A stretch of 46,179 nucleotides of DNA. Origin: an uncultured Treponema sp. (lineage in GTDB: Bacteria > Spirochaetota > Spirochaetia > Treponematales > Treponemataceae). Each line of letters opens with the position of its first letter. Positions within the stretch are counted from its first letter, which is position 1. The notes under the pieces were generated by a model that made no database searches, had not been told where the DNA came from, and saw only the letters and a program-made list of their open reading frames with translations. Below are positions 23,464 to 31,999 of this stretch, piece after piece. Where the stretch lies: the NCBI GenBank assembly GCA_946186185.1, contig CAMHMJ010000026.1, positions 1-46,179 of the forward strand, read 5' to 3'. A program made the position numbers and the translations under genes.

Positions 23464-24375
23464 ATGAGTCATGTTCTTTTGAATGCAGCCATCGACGATT
23501 TTGTTGAATATATCAATTCCGTGCGGCAGCTTAGTGAAAATACAGTAAAAAGTTACTCATTTGACCTTTCCAGATTGAAGGAATTTTTAGGGGATGATGC
23601 GCCTTTAGCTTCAATCAGCACGGAAGACCTGAATTTCTGCATTGCACATCTTTCAAGCGAGGGAAAATCCAGCGCAACCGTTAACCGTTTTATTGCGGCG
23701 GTCAGAACCCTGTTTTTTTACTGCAGAAAATTTGACTATATCAAAAAAAATCCAGCTCTGGAAATAAAAACGGTTAGAATTCCAAAATATGTGCCGGCAT
23801 TTCTTTCTCAGGATGAAGTAAACAAACTCTGCAAACAGCCTGAATTGAAGGAGCTTTTGTGGGAAAAACGGGACAAGGCGATTTTTGAATCCTTTTATTC
23901 AACCGGCTGCCGTGTAAGCGAACTGATTTCAATAAAGGTATCCGACCTTGAGTATGACGGTCATTCGACCGTTGTTCATGGAAAGGGCGGAAAGGACAGG
24001 CGGGTTTATTTTGAAAAAGACGCCATTGCTTCTATAAAAGACTATCTGGCTGACAGAAAAGACCGCTTTTCAAAAGAGGGAATAAAAGACCAGTCTGGAA
24101 TGCTTTTTGTAAACCAGCAGGGGGGAGCCCTTACTTCCGGGGGAGTGCGTTACATTCTTTCGCGGTATACCGGGAAGGACGGAACGAACCGCCATATTTC
24201 ACCTCATGCCCTCCGGCATACCTTTGCCACAATAATGCTTTCAAATGGGGCGGACATCCGGGTTGTTCAGAAATTTCTTGGACACGCAAGCATTTCTACA
24301 ACCCAGCGCTATACCCATCTGACCATGCAGCAGCTTATTAAGACCTATATGAATAGCCACCCTCACGCAAAATAA
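23464..24375 (+). CDS. XerC/XerD-type tyrosine recombinase
   Basis: Site-specific recombinase that resolves chromosome dimers at dif. 303 aa: an N-terminal SAM-like core-binding domain (about 5-90) and a catalytic domain with the complete tetrad-type set Arg150, His248, Arg251, His274 and nucleophile Tyr283 (HALRHTFAT and LGHASISTTQRYTH). It sits directly upstream of hslVU, the same order as codV-clpQ-clpY in Bacillus, which favours a housekeeping Xer over a phage integrase. Whether it is XerC, XerD or a single-acting Xer cannot be decided without seeing its partner. It begins 21 bases after the ABC gene. Confidence 0.9.
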   Translation: MSHVLLNAAIDDFVEYINSVRQLSENTVKSYSFDLSRLKEFLGDDAPLASISTEDLNFCIAHLSSEGKSSATVNRFIAAVRTLFFYCRKFDYIKKNPALEIKTVRIPKYVPAFLSQDEVNKLCKQPELKELLWEKRDKAIFESFYSTGCRVSELISIKVSDLEYDGHSTVVHGKGGKDRRVYFEKDAIASIKDYLADRKDRFSKEGIKDQSGMLFVNQQGGALTSGGVRYILSRYTGKDGTNRHISPHALRHTFATIMLSNGADIRVVQKFLGHASISTTQRYTHLTMQQLIKTYMNSHPHAK

Positions 24376-24448
24376 TGTAGTGAACTTTGGCCTGGGACAT
24401 TTATTCATTTTTAAAGTAAAAATCCCGCCAATTAAAATAAAAAAAAGG

Positions 24449-24478
24449 TTGCCGTAATGCCAAAAATTTCAGTATATT
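24449..24478 (+). promoter_or_regulatory. possible promoter of hslVU
   Basis: TTGCCG (24449-24454), 18-base spacer, TATATT (24473-24478), about 33 bases before the hslV start. Matches are moderate. Confidence 0.4.
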
Positions 24479-24511
24479 TAATTATAAGTATTGTTTTGTA
24501 AGGTGAGTACT

Positions 24512-25051
24512 ATGGGAAAAACAAAAATAAGAAGTACAACGATTCTTGCAGTCAGAAAGAACGGACACGTTGCTATGGCTGGTGACGGACAGTGTACCCT
24601 TGGAGAAACTGTTTGCAAGGGGAACTCAAGAAAGGTAAGAAAAATTTATGACGGAAAAATTCTTACGGGCTTTGCAGGAAGCGTTGCTGATGCTTTCACT
24701 CTTCTGGATAAATTTGAAGTAAAGGTAAAGGAATATAACGGAGACATAATGCGTGCTTCCGTAGAGCTTGCAAAGCTCTGGAGAACGGAACGAAGCCTTC
24801 AGAAACTTGAAGCAATGCTGCTTGTTGCCGATAAAGATAAAATTCTTTTGATCAGCGGCGACGGAAATGTTATTGAGCCTGAAAAAGATGCCATTGCCAT
24901 CGGTTCAGGCGGAAATTATGCCTATTCTGCGGCTCTTGCTTATCTTGACAGCTCAGATTTGTCTGCCCGGGAAATAGCAGAACGAAGCCTTCATATTGCA
25001 GGAAGCATCTGCATTTACACAAACGAAAATATTACAATCGAAGAACTATAG
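24512..25051 (+). CDS. hslV: HslV (ClpQ) threonine peptidase subunit
   Basis: Proteolytic chamber of the HslVU protease: two hexameric rings with an N-terminal threonine nucleophile. 179 aa from ATG 24512, preceded by AAGGTGAG; an in-frame TTG at 24491 was not used. The motif [19 protein letters not shown] starts at Thr9, so an eight-residue leader MGKTKIRS must be removed to expose the catalytic Thr. The acidic and GSGGNYA motifs are normal. hslU follows after nine bases, so the two are translated together. Confidence 0.95.
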   Translation: MGKTKIRSTTILAVRKNGHVAMAGDGQCTLGETVCKGNSRKVRKIYDGKILTGFAGSVADAFTLLDKFEVKVKEYNGDIMRASVELAKLWRTERSLQKLEAMLLVADKDKILLISGDGNVIEPEKDAIAIGSGGNYAYSAALAYLDSSDLSAREIAERSLHIAGSICIYTNENITIEEL

Positions 25052-25060
25052 GAACTTTTT

Positions 25061-26572
25061 ATGGAAAACATGGATTTACCAGTACTTGAAAATAAAACCG
25101 ATTATACTCCGCGCCAGATTGTTGAGCGCCTGGACCAGTATATAATCGGACAGCGTGAAGCAAAAAGAGCAGTGAGTATTGCCCTAAGAAACCGCTTCCG
25201 CCGCTTAAAGCTCCCTGAAGAAATCCGGGAAGAGGTTGCCCCAAAAAATATTCTTATGATTGGACCAACCGGTTCCGGAAAAACTGAAATTGCCCGACGT
25301 CTTGCAAAGCTCTGTAATGCACCGTTTTTGAAGGTTGAAGCAACAAAGTACACGGAAGTGGGTTATGTTGGCCGAGATGTTGAATCCATGGTTCGCGACC
25401 TTATGATGGTGGGTTACAAGGATGTAAAGGCTGAGATGGAAGAATCTCTCCGGGGAAAATCCGTTTCAATCGTGGAAGAAAAGCTCCTTGATCTTTTGTT
25501 ACCTGGAAGCGGTGAAAAGAAAAACAAGATGAACCTTGAAGGACAGAATGAGGCTGATTCTGAGAATTCTGAAAAAGCTGAAAATTCCGCTGATATTCCT
25601 TCAGTGATTTATCTGGGGGCTTCTTCTGATGGTGAAAATGCCGGCTCAAAAGCAGATTTTGACGCGAAAGCTGAAGATGCTGCAACTAACTCTACCCGGG
25701 AAAAATTCCGCAAGATGCTTCGGGAAGGAAAGCTTGAAGACCGAGAGGTCGAAGTTTCTGTTCAGAATGCACAGCACGGTCCAAGCATGGAAATAATTGC
25801 AGGCGGTTCTTTTGACGACCTTCAGAGCACCATGCAGAATATTGCAGGTATTCTTTCCGGCGGCGGAAGAAGAAAAAAGCGCCTGGTTTCTATTAAAGAG
25901 GCCAGAAAAATTCTTACGGAATCAACTCTGGACAGCATGGTTGATTACGACAAGGTTTCTGAAATTGCAAAGAACCGTGTTGAAAATTCAGGAATCATCT
26001 TTATCGATGAAATTGATAAAATTGCGGTTCACGGAGAAAGTCACGGACAGGATGTAAGCCGGGAAGGTGTTCAGCGGGATATTCTTCCGATTGTTGAAGG
26101 AAGCAACGTAAATACAAAATTCGGAGTAATAAATACAACTCATATTCTGTTCATTGCGGCAGGAGCCTTCAGCGTAGCAAGTCCAAGCGATTTGATTCCT
26201 GAGCTTCAGGGCCGTTTTCCTCTGCGGGTTGAACTTGAAAGCCTTCACAAAGAGGATTTTAAGCGCATCCTTACGGAACCAAAAAACAGTCTGATTATGC
26301 AGTATTCGGCACTTCTTGAAACAGAGGGTGTTAAGCTCAATATTACAGAAGATGCCATCGACAGAATGAGTTTTATTGCTGAAGATGTAAATTCCAAGGC
26401 AGAAAATATCGGTGCCCGCCGTCTTCATACTATTATGGAAAAGGTGTTAAACGATATCTGTTTTGATGCTGATGAGCATTCCGGGGAAAACTTTACGGTT
26501 GACGCAGCCTACGTAAATGACAAACTCAAGGATATCATTCAGGATCAGGATTTGTCACGATATATATTATAG
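25061..26572 (+). CDS. hslU: HslU (ClpY) unfoldase ATPase
   Basis: AAA+ ring that unfolds substrates and feeds them to HslV. 503 aa, about 50-60 longer than usual. Features in order: DYTPRQIVERLDQYIIGQ, Walker A GPTGSGKT (68-75), pore loop GYVG (101-104), intermediate domain (about 110-260), Walker B IIFIDEIDKI, the arginine-bearing LQGRFPLRVEL, sensor 2 GARRLHTIMEK and the C-terminal tail LSRYIL that docks into HslV. The extra length lies at about 152-212 of the I domain, a Ser/Ala/Glu/Asp-rich low-complexity stretch. AGGAAC precedes the start. Confidence 0.95.
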   Translation: MENMDLPVLENKTDYTPRQIVERLDQYIIGQREAKRAVSIALRNRFRRLKLPEEIREEVAPKNILMIGPTGSGKTEIARRLAKLCNAPFLKVEATKYTEVGYVGRDVESMVRDLMMVGYKDVKAEMEESLRGKSVSIVEEKLLDLLLPGSGEKKNKMNLEGQNEADSENSEKAENSADIPSVIYLGASSDGENAGSKADFDAKAEDAATNSTREKFRKMLREGKLEDREVEVSVQNAQHGPSMEIIAGGSFDDLQSTMQNIAGILSGGGRRKKRLVSIKEARKILTESTLDSMVDYDKVSEIAKNRVENSGIIFIDEIDKIAVHGESHGQDVSREGVQRDILPIVEGSNVNTKFGVINTTHILFIAAGAFSVASPSDLIPELQGRFPLRVELESLHKEDFKRILTEPKNSLIMQYSALLETEGVKLNITEDAIDRMSFIAEDVNSKAENIGARRLHTIMEKVLNDICFDADEHSGENFTVDAAYVNDKLKDIIQDQDLSRYIL

Positions 26573-26632
26573 AAAAAAAAAGCGTTTTCCTGTATAATTT
26601 TCTGATAAACATAAAACCGATGGGGAATTTTC

Positions 26633-27766
26633 ATGCTTGAAGAATTAAAAATGCCGGTTCAGGAACTTGGTAATGATATAGAGAGTGTCTGGAGTCGTCT
26701 TGATACAGACTTAATCGAAAAGAAAATTGCTGAAAAAATGGCACTCTCTGAAGCTCCGGATTTCTGGAATGACCATGAAAAAGCAGAAAAAGTAATGTCC
26801 CAGGTCAGAAAGTTAAAGAACCGCATTGAACCCTGGAAGGCTCTGAAAGCAGAATATTCAGATATTCAGGCCATGTACGAGCTTGCCCAGGAAAGCGGTG
26901 AACAGTCAGATGAAGACGAATTAAGGGCTATGCTGGAGGAAGGCCGCAGAAAGTTCGAAGAACTTAATGTCTTAAACCTTCTTTCCGGTGAAGTGGATGA
27001 TTCAAGTGCCTTTATTACAATTCATTCTGGTGCCGGCGGAACGGAAGCGGAGGACTGGGCGGCAATGCTCAGCCGAATGTATACCCGCTGGGCAGAACGC
27101 CACGAATACAAAATCGAAGTAGTTGATGTTCTTGAAGCGGAAGGCGGCATTAAGTCCATTACAATGCAGATTGACGGCGACTATGTTTACGGACACCTGA
27201 AAGGCGAGGCGGGAATCCACCGTCTTGTACGCATTTCCCCTTTTGACGCAAATGCCCGCCGCCACACCTCTTTTGCCAGCGTCTTTGTTTTCCCGGTTCT
27301 TGATGATTCCATTGAGGTTGAAATTAAGCCGGAAGATTTACGAATTGATACCTACCGTGCAGGTGGAAAGGGCGGCCAGCACGTTAATAAAACCGATTCA
27401 GCCGTTCGTTTTACCCATCTTCCCACAGGAATTGTTGTTGCCTGTCAGAGTGAACGAAGCCAGATTTTTAACCGCCAGGCCTGTATGAGCATGCTCCGGG
27501 CAAAGCTTTACGAATATTACCGGGAGCAGAAGGAAAAGGAAAACGCAAAGTACAGCTCTGAAAAAAAGGATATTTCCTGGGGAAACCAGATCAGAAGCTA
27601 TGTTTTCCAGCCTTATACAATGGTAAAGGATCACCGCACAAAATACGAAACCGGAAATATTCAGGCGGTTATGGACGGCGATATCGACGAATTTATGGAT
27701 TCGTACCTTGTTGCAAAATGGAAAGGCCTTCCAATGTCAAGTGACGATGAAAATGAGGAGGTTTAG
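26633..27766 (+). CDS. prfB: peptide chain release factor 2
   Basis: Recognises UGA and UAA stop codons and triggers peptidyl-tRNA hydrolysis. 377 aa. The anticodon-like tripeptide SPF (202-204) identifies RF2 rather than RF1, and the catalytic GGQ is at 247-249 in RAGGKGGQHVNK. The frame is continuous. At the place where many bacteria have CTT-TGA-C for autoregulatory +1 frameshifting, this gene reads CTTGAT, so the programmed frameshift is absent. A TATAAT lies at 26593-26598, but no -35 fits it well. Independent expression from hslU is possible. Confidence 0.96.
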   Translation: MLEELKMPVQELGNDIESVWSRLDTDLIEKKIAEKMALSEAPDFWNDHEKAEKVMSQVRKLKNRIEPWKALKAEYSDIQAMYELAQESGEQSDEDELRAMLEEGRRKFEELNVLNLLSGEVDDSSAFITIHSGAGGTEAEDWAAMLSRMYTRWAERHEYKIEVVDVLEAEGGIKSITMQIDGDYVYGHLKGEAGIHRLVRISPFDANARRHTSFASVFVFPVLDDSIEVEIKPEDLRIDTYRAGGKGGQHVNKTDSAVRFTHLPTGIVVACQSERSQIFNRQACMSMLRAKLYEYYREQKEKENAKYSSEKKDISWGNQIRSYVFQPYTMVKDHRTKYETGNIQAVMDGDIDEFMDSYLVAKWKGLPMSSDDENEEV

Positions 27767-27816
27767 GCAGCCCTTCGCTAGAAGCTTTTCGATGCGGGTA
27801 AAAAAGCCATAAAAAA

Positions 27817-29583
27817 ATGTCCTCATTAAAAAAAATTGCCTTCAAAAAAATCAATATTTTCACCTTTCTCTTAATGGCAGCTTTTCCGCTTTTTTCTGCA
27901 CAGCCGGTAACCTGGACTTTAGCTGCGGAAAAATTCGGTTTTACCCAGAAGAAAATGGCGGGGGGAGCTGCAGAGGCATCTGCTTCAGTTCTGCCGTCTT
28001 TAATTCTTGAACAGATTGCAGAAAATTTAACCCGCCTTCCAAGAGCCCGGGAACAGCTTGACCGAATTGAATATGAGCTTCAGAAGGAGCGTTCCTCTCT
28101 TTTTCTTCAGCTTTCCAAGGAGGTTCAGACCCGGGATGCCCTTGTTTTGCAGGATTATTCTTCAGGAAAATTAAAGAGAAAAATCAAGGAACAGCAGAAA
28201 AAAATCGATGAGGTTCAGAAAAAAATTGACGCTAACTTAGAGTCGGTTGAAGAAGAACGTAAGAAAAAGGAACGGCAGATTCAGCTTGATGAAGAACGGG
28301 AAAAACGAATTGCTGAAGGTCATGTTGTAAAGGATTCAGACGGGGATTCGGATTTTTTTAAGGACTTTTTTAAGAACTTCGTTCCTTCAAAAAATCAGAA
28401 AGGACCTGAGCTTGAAAAGGTGGTCATGTACAAAAATGATGTAACCCAGCTTTTTCAGGTTTCAGATGATATAAAGAATCAGGGGTATTCAAGCTTTGCC
28501 TATGCAAAGGCTGCAACAGATGCGGGAATCCGGGGACTTATAACCGGAAATATTACGATTTACGGTTCCTACATTGCCGTAAGCTGCGTTCTCTATCAGT
28601 ATCCTGGTTCCCGGGTAATTGGAACAGCAAGTGATGTTGGAAGTATGAACGAATTAAAAAGTCTTTCCGTGCGTCTTGCCTCCCAGATTACTCCGAAAAT
28701 TTCTGACAGTATGCCGGTAAAACTGGTTATCGATGTTAATCCGCCGGAAGCAAAATCTTCTCTGGTGCTTACCCTTGATGATGTCGTTTATACCCAGAAC
28801 ATAAATGAACTGACCGTTTCCAGCGGAGTTCATTTCATTCAGTTTGCGTCAAAAGGCTATGACACAGAGGCTACAAGCTTTGCTTTTGAGGGAAACAGAA
28901 TTTTTAATATCACCGTGGAAATGCAGAAAAAATCCACAGGAAGCGTCCGTCTTGCCTTTACAACTCCCATCGAAGGAGATGTTTTTGCGGACGGAAAATT
29001 CAGAAATCATGTAAGTGCTTCCCAGCGCTTTTCTTCAATAAGTGTTGATAATAAGCCTGTCCTGGGGCATTTTGTTTCAAAGGACGGCTTTCCTTCAGAG
29101 TTTATTATTGAAAAAAGCCTGCTTGAAAAGGATGCCCTTCTTCAGGTGCAGGAAAAGGCCTTTGACAAGAGCCTTTACATCGATAAAAGGCGAATCTGGA
29201 TGTACCGTTCCTACAGCGCCCTTATTGTAAGTCTTATGCCCCACTTTTTCTTTAAGGGAAGCTATGAAAGTGCAGTTAACGCGTACAATTCCAACAAGTA
29301 TTCCGATGAGAATGCTGCTCTTTCAAGGATAAATACCTATCGGGTGGCAGATTATATTTCAAGCGGAATTTCCATCGGCTGCGCATCCTGGTTTCTTTTT
29401 GAACTTATACGCTATCTGAATGCGGCAAATTCTGTTCTTCCGGTTGAAGCAAAAAAAATGAAGGATAAAGGCTATACGAAAATCGAAGCGCAGCAGACAG
29501 AGGCAAATCAGCAGGAAGAACAGCAGGCTCTGGAAGAGAAGACTGCTTCGGAGACGGCGGCTTTGGATGACAAGGTAAAGTGA
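27817..29583 (+). CDS. secreted or membrane-anchored PEGA-like protein with coiled coil
   Basis: 588 aa. N-terminal signal peptide (INIFTFLLMAAFPLFSA, about 12-28). Residues about 75-165 are a long Lys/Glu/Gln-rich coiled coil. A region near 195-280 (YSSFAYAKAATDAGIRGLITG, VSCVLYQYPGSRVIGTASDV) resembles the nucleotide-independent periplasmic domain seen in spirochaete lipoprotein-like proteins. Next comes a PEGA-like segment (VNPPEAKSSLVLTLDDVVY, SGVHFIQFASKGYDT, about 305-350). A hydrophobic helix (SGISIGCASWFLFELIRYL) lies near 530-550, followed by a Gln/Glu-rich tail. No clear ribosome-binding site precedes the ATG. ftsY begins 29 bases downstream. The role is unknown; a part in cell-envelope structure is a guess. 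Confidence 0.65.
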   Translation: MSSLKKIAFKKINIFTFLLMAAFPLFSAQPVTWTLAAEKFGFTQKKMAGGAAEASASVLPSLILEQIAENLTRLPRAREQLDRIEYELQKERSSLFLQLSKEVQTRDALVLQDYSSGKLKRKIKEQQKKIDEVQKKIDANLESVEEERKKKERQIQLDEEREKRIAEGHVVKDSDGDSDFFKDFFKNFVPSKNQKGPELEKVVMYKNDVTQLFQVSDDIKNQGYSSFAYAKAATDAGIRGLITGNITIYGSYIAVSCVLYQYPGSRVIGTASDVGSMNELKSLSVRLASQITPKISDSMPVKLVIDVNPPEAKSSLVLTLDDVVYTQNINELTVSSGVHFIQFASKGYDTEATSFAFEGNRIFNITVEMQKKSTGSVRLAFTTPIEGDVFADGKFRNHVSASQRFSSISVDNKPVLGHFVSKDGFPSEFIIEKSLLEKDALLQVQEKAFDKSLYIDKRRIWMYRSYSALIVSLMPHFFFKGSYESAVNAYNSNKYSDENAALSRINTYRVADYISSGISIGCASWFLFELIRYLNAANSVLPVEAKKMKDKGYTKIEAQQTEANQQEEQQALEEKTASETAALDDKVK

Positions 29584-29612
29584 AAATAAACTGAAAGAAA
29601 TGAGGTAATTTT

Positions 29613-30485
29613 ATGGCAAAGGTTTCTTTTTCTGAAAAATTAAAAAATCTCTTTAATCATAAGAAAATAAGCGATGATTTTTTTGAGGAGCTTACTGACA
29701 GTCTTATTGAAGGGGATGTAGGCGCACGCACAGCTTATGAAATTTCTGAAATCCTGGAAAAAAATGCCCGTAAGAAGCATCTTTCTGAAGAAAAGGACGT
29801 TTTTCTTGAATTAAAATCAATTCTTCTGGAATATGTAAAGGAAATCAGCCTTTTTCCAGAGGAAAATAAAAATACTATCTGGATGGTTTTAGGTGTAAAC
29901 GGTGTTGGAAAAACCACCAGCGTTGCAAAGCTTGGAAATTACATGAAGAAAAAGGGAATAGAAAATACTGTTCTTGCAAGTGCAGATACTTTCCGTGCCG
30001 CTGCAATCGAGCAGCTTTCTCTTCATGGTGAAAGATTGAATCTTCGGGTTGTAAGTCACCAGCATGGTTCCGACCCGGCGGCTGTAGTTTTTGATGCGGC
30101 TGATGCCTGTTTTTCTAAAGGAAGCGGACTTGTGCTTGCTGATACTGCCGGACGCCTTCATAACAAGGAAAATCTTGTTCACGAATTGCAGAAAATTGAC
30201 AGGATTGCTAAAGAAAAGGCCAGCGAAGGCGCATACAAACGCATTCTGGTTCTGGATTCAACTACGGGGCAGAACGCTCTCCGTCAGGCAGAGGTTTTTA
30301 ATGAATCTGTTCCCCTCGATGCCGTAATTCTAACTAAATACGATTCAACTGCAAAGGGCGGTGTTGCTTTTTCAATCGGAAAAGAACTTGGACTCCCTAT
30401 AGCCTTTGTCTGTGACGGTGAAAAATACGAAAATATCCGGCCTTTTTCAAGTGAAGAATATGTGGACGCATTTTTAGGATTGTAA
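29613..30485 (+). CDS. ftsY: signal recognition particle receptor FtsY (short form)
   Basis: SRP-family GTPase that docks ribosome-nascent chain complexes at the membrane. 290 aa consisting of the N and G domains only. G1 is GVNGVGKTT (94-102), the ADTFRAAAIEQL motif follows, G3 is DTAGR, G4 is TKYDSTAKGG (Tyr where Leu is usual), and the closer IAFVCDGEKYENIRPF ends the G domain. The acidic A domain of E. coli FtsY is absent, so membrane contact must rely on the N-terminal helix (VSFSEKLKNLF). GAGGTAA precedes the ATG. The next gene starts six bases after the stop. Confidence 0.95.
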   Translation: MAKVSFSEKLKNLFNHKKISDDFFEELTDSLIEGDVGARTAYEISEILEKNARKKHLSEEKDVFLELKSILLEYVKEISLFPEENKNTIWMVLGVNGVGKTTSVAKLGNYMKKKGIENTVLASADTFRAAAIEQLSLHGERLNLRVVSHQHGSDPAAVVFDAADACFSKGSGLVLADTAGRLHNKENLVHELQKIDRIAKEKASEGAYKRILVLDSTTGQNALRQAEVFNESVPLDAVILTKYDSTAKGGVAFSIGKELGLPIAFVCDGEKYENIRPFSSEEYVDAFLGL

Positions 30486-30491
30486 AGCGTA

Positions 30492-31931
30492 ATGAAAAAA
30501 AATTACTGTGTGCAAAAAATTATCTTAATTTTCTCACTTTTTCTCTGTTCTTTTCCTGTTTTCAGCCAGAAAAGACGAAGTGCCGGTGCAGAAAATGAAG
30601 TAAACCGCTTTGTTTACACAGTAACGGGAATTAAGCTTTCCTCAAATGTTGTTTACTACGAAAATCTTCCGCCTCTCGTTGCCATGATTTACGCAAGAAC
30701 TGTTTGGATGGATGACGGTTCTCCCTCCCGGCTGATAGATAAAGTTCTTCCGGATTTTTCCGGCTGCTTTGATGCTGCAGAAAGCCTGGTGCTTTCCCTT
30801 GACAGCGGTGACTGGGTAAAGGAAATCTTTAAGAATAACCCTGACGCATATAAAGTAACCCGTCCTCTGGAATACCAGAAGACCATGAAGGATCTGGAGA
30901 AAGAAGGCGAGGGTGAAAAGACCGGCGGAAATGAAGCTTCTGCAAAAGAAACTTTGTCTTCCGGTGAATCCGATTCTGAAACCGGAAACCTTTCTTCGGA
31001 CAATTCTGCACCCGCTTCTCTTCCGGCCCTTCAGGAAACTGGTGACGAGGAAGATTCCCTTTTATCAAGCGGAAAACTTAGCTCAATTCAGGCGGACAGT
31101 CCTGAGCGCCGCCTTAAAAACAGCGAAAACATGCTCCGCCTTCATTCCTTTGAAAAAGAGTTTATTTCCTTTGAAAGCAATGATACGGAGCGCACAATAG
31201 TAATTTCTGACGGAAAGAAAATGTTCCGCAAATTTTTCGATTCTTCCCTCCGGATTTGCAAAAAAGAAGAGTGGAAACCCGGAACCAGCATTGCTTCAAT
31301 TTCGCTTTTAAATACTGAATACTACACTTATTCAAATCCGGATACAGTGCTTCCTTCCTCAAAAAAGGTTGTGAGCCCTGATAACGAGAAAATCTTTACC
31401 TTTGACGAAAAATCCCGGGTTACAAAGATTATGTATTTTGCGTATCCCGAAAATTATAAGGAAGGTTCCGGAAAAACTGCGGGGGCTGCCGGAAAAACTT
31501 CTGATTCTGCCGTAAATCCGTCCGGAAATCCGTCCGGTAACCTGTCCGGTAACACGGATAATCAGAATTCAAAAAAACCGTACCTTCTTTTATGGGAAAC
31601 TTCGTTTTCTTACACAGAAAGCGGAAAACTCACGGAAAAAGAATATGTTTCCTTTGAATACTCTGACGAAAAATACGGAAAAATTGTTTCAAAAGAAGAA
31701 AAAAAGGAAAACTGGTTCTACAGAATCGAAAATGCTGAGCCGGATTACTACTATTACGAAGATGAAATTCTGTGTCTTAAAACGGAGCATTCCTCTTCAA
31801 ATGACTGGATAACCACAATGTATTTTGGAAACGGTTTTACCGTTGAAAATCACTGGAAGGGCGGAAAACAGATTAAGGACCTGTACTTTTATAACGGAAA
31901 GCTTCAGAGGAGAAAAAACTATGAAGAATAG
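30492..31931 (+). CDS. secreted protein of unknown function
   Basis: 479 aa. A signal peptide (KIILIFSLFLCSFPVFS, about 9-25) with a likely signal peptidase I site FSQ; no lipobox Cys at the end of the hydrophobic stretch. Residues about 28-125 form a possible domain (NRFVYTVTGIKLSSNVVYYE). About 130-205 is a Glu/Ser/Gly-rich disordered region. The C-terminal half has repeated Tyr/Lys-rich strands (TYSNPDTVL, FTFDEKSRVTKIMYF, DLYFYNGKLQRRKNYEE), resembling beta-repeat antitoxin-like or MORN-like hairpins. A 12-base tandem repeat at 31515-31550 encodes three N-P/L-S-G units. It lies six bases after ftsY. I cannot assign a function. Confidence 0.65.
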   Translation: MKKNYCVQKIILIFSLFLCSFPVFSQKRRSAGAENEVNRFVYTVTGIKLSSNVVYYENLPPLVAMIYARTVWMDDGSPSRLIDKVLPDFSGCFDAAESLVLSLDSGDWVKEIFKNNPDAYKVTRPLEYQKTMKDLEKEGEGEKTGGNEASAKETLSSGESDSETGNLSSDNSAPASLPALQETGDEEDSLLSSGKLSSIQADSPERRLKNSENMLRLHSFEKEFISFESNDTERTIVISDGKKMFRKFFDSSLRICKKEEWKPGTSIASISLLNTEYYTYSNPDTVLPSSKKVVSPDNEKIFTFDEKSRVTKIMYFAYPENYKEGSGKTAGAAGKTSDSAVNPSGNPSGNLSGNTDNQNSKKPYLLLWETSFSYTESGKLTEKEYVSFEYSDEKYGKIVSKEEKKENWFYRIENAEPDYYYYEDEILCLKTEHSSSNDWITTMYFGNGFTVENHWKGGKQIKDLYFYNGKLQRRKNYEE

Positions 31932-31999
31932 GATTGCTTTTGCCGGAAGCTTCAGTGGTGCCGTACAATCTGGAGGGCTCTGCTTACGGAGAAAAAAAT

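Noticed and set aside
23464..24375. XerC/D-type gene as an island integrase
   Set aside because: Its position directly before hslVU matches the conserved codV-clpQ-clpY order, pointing to a housekeeping Xer protein.
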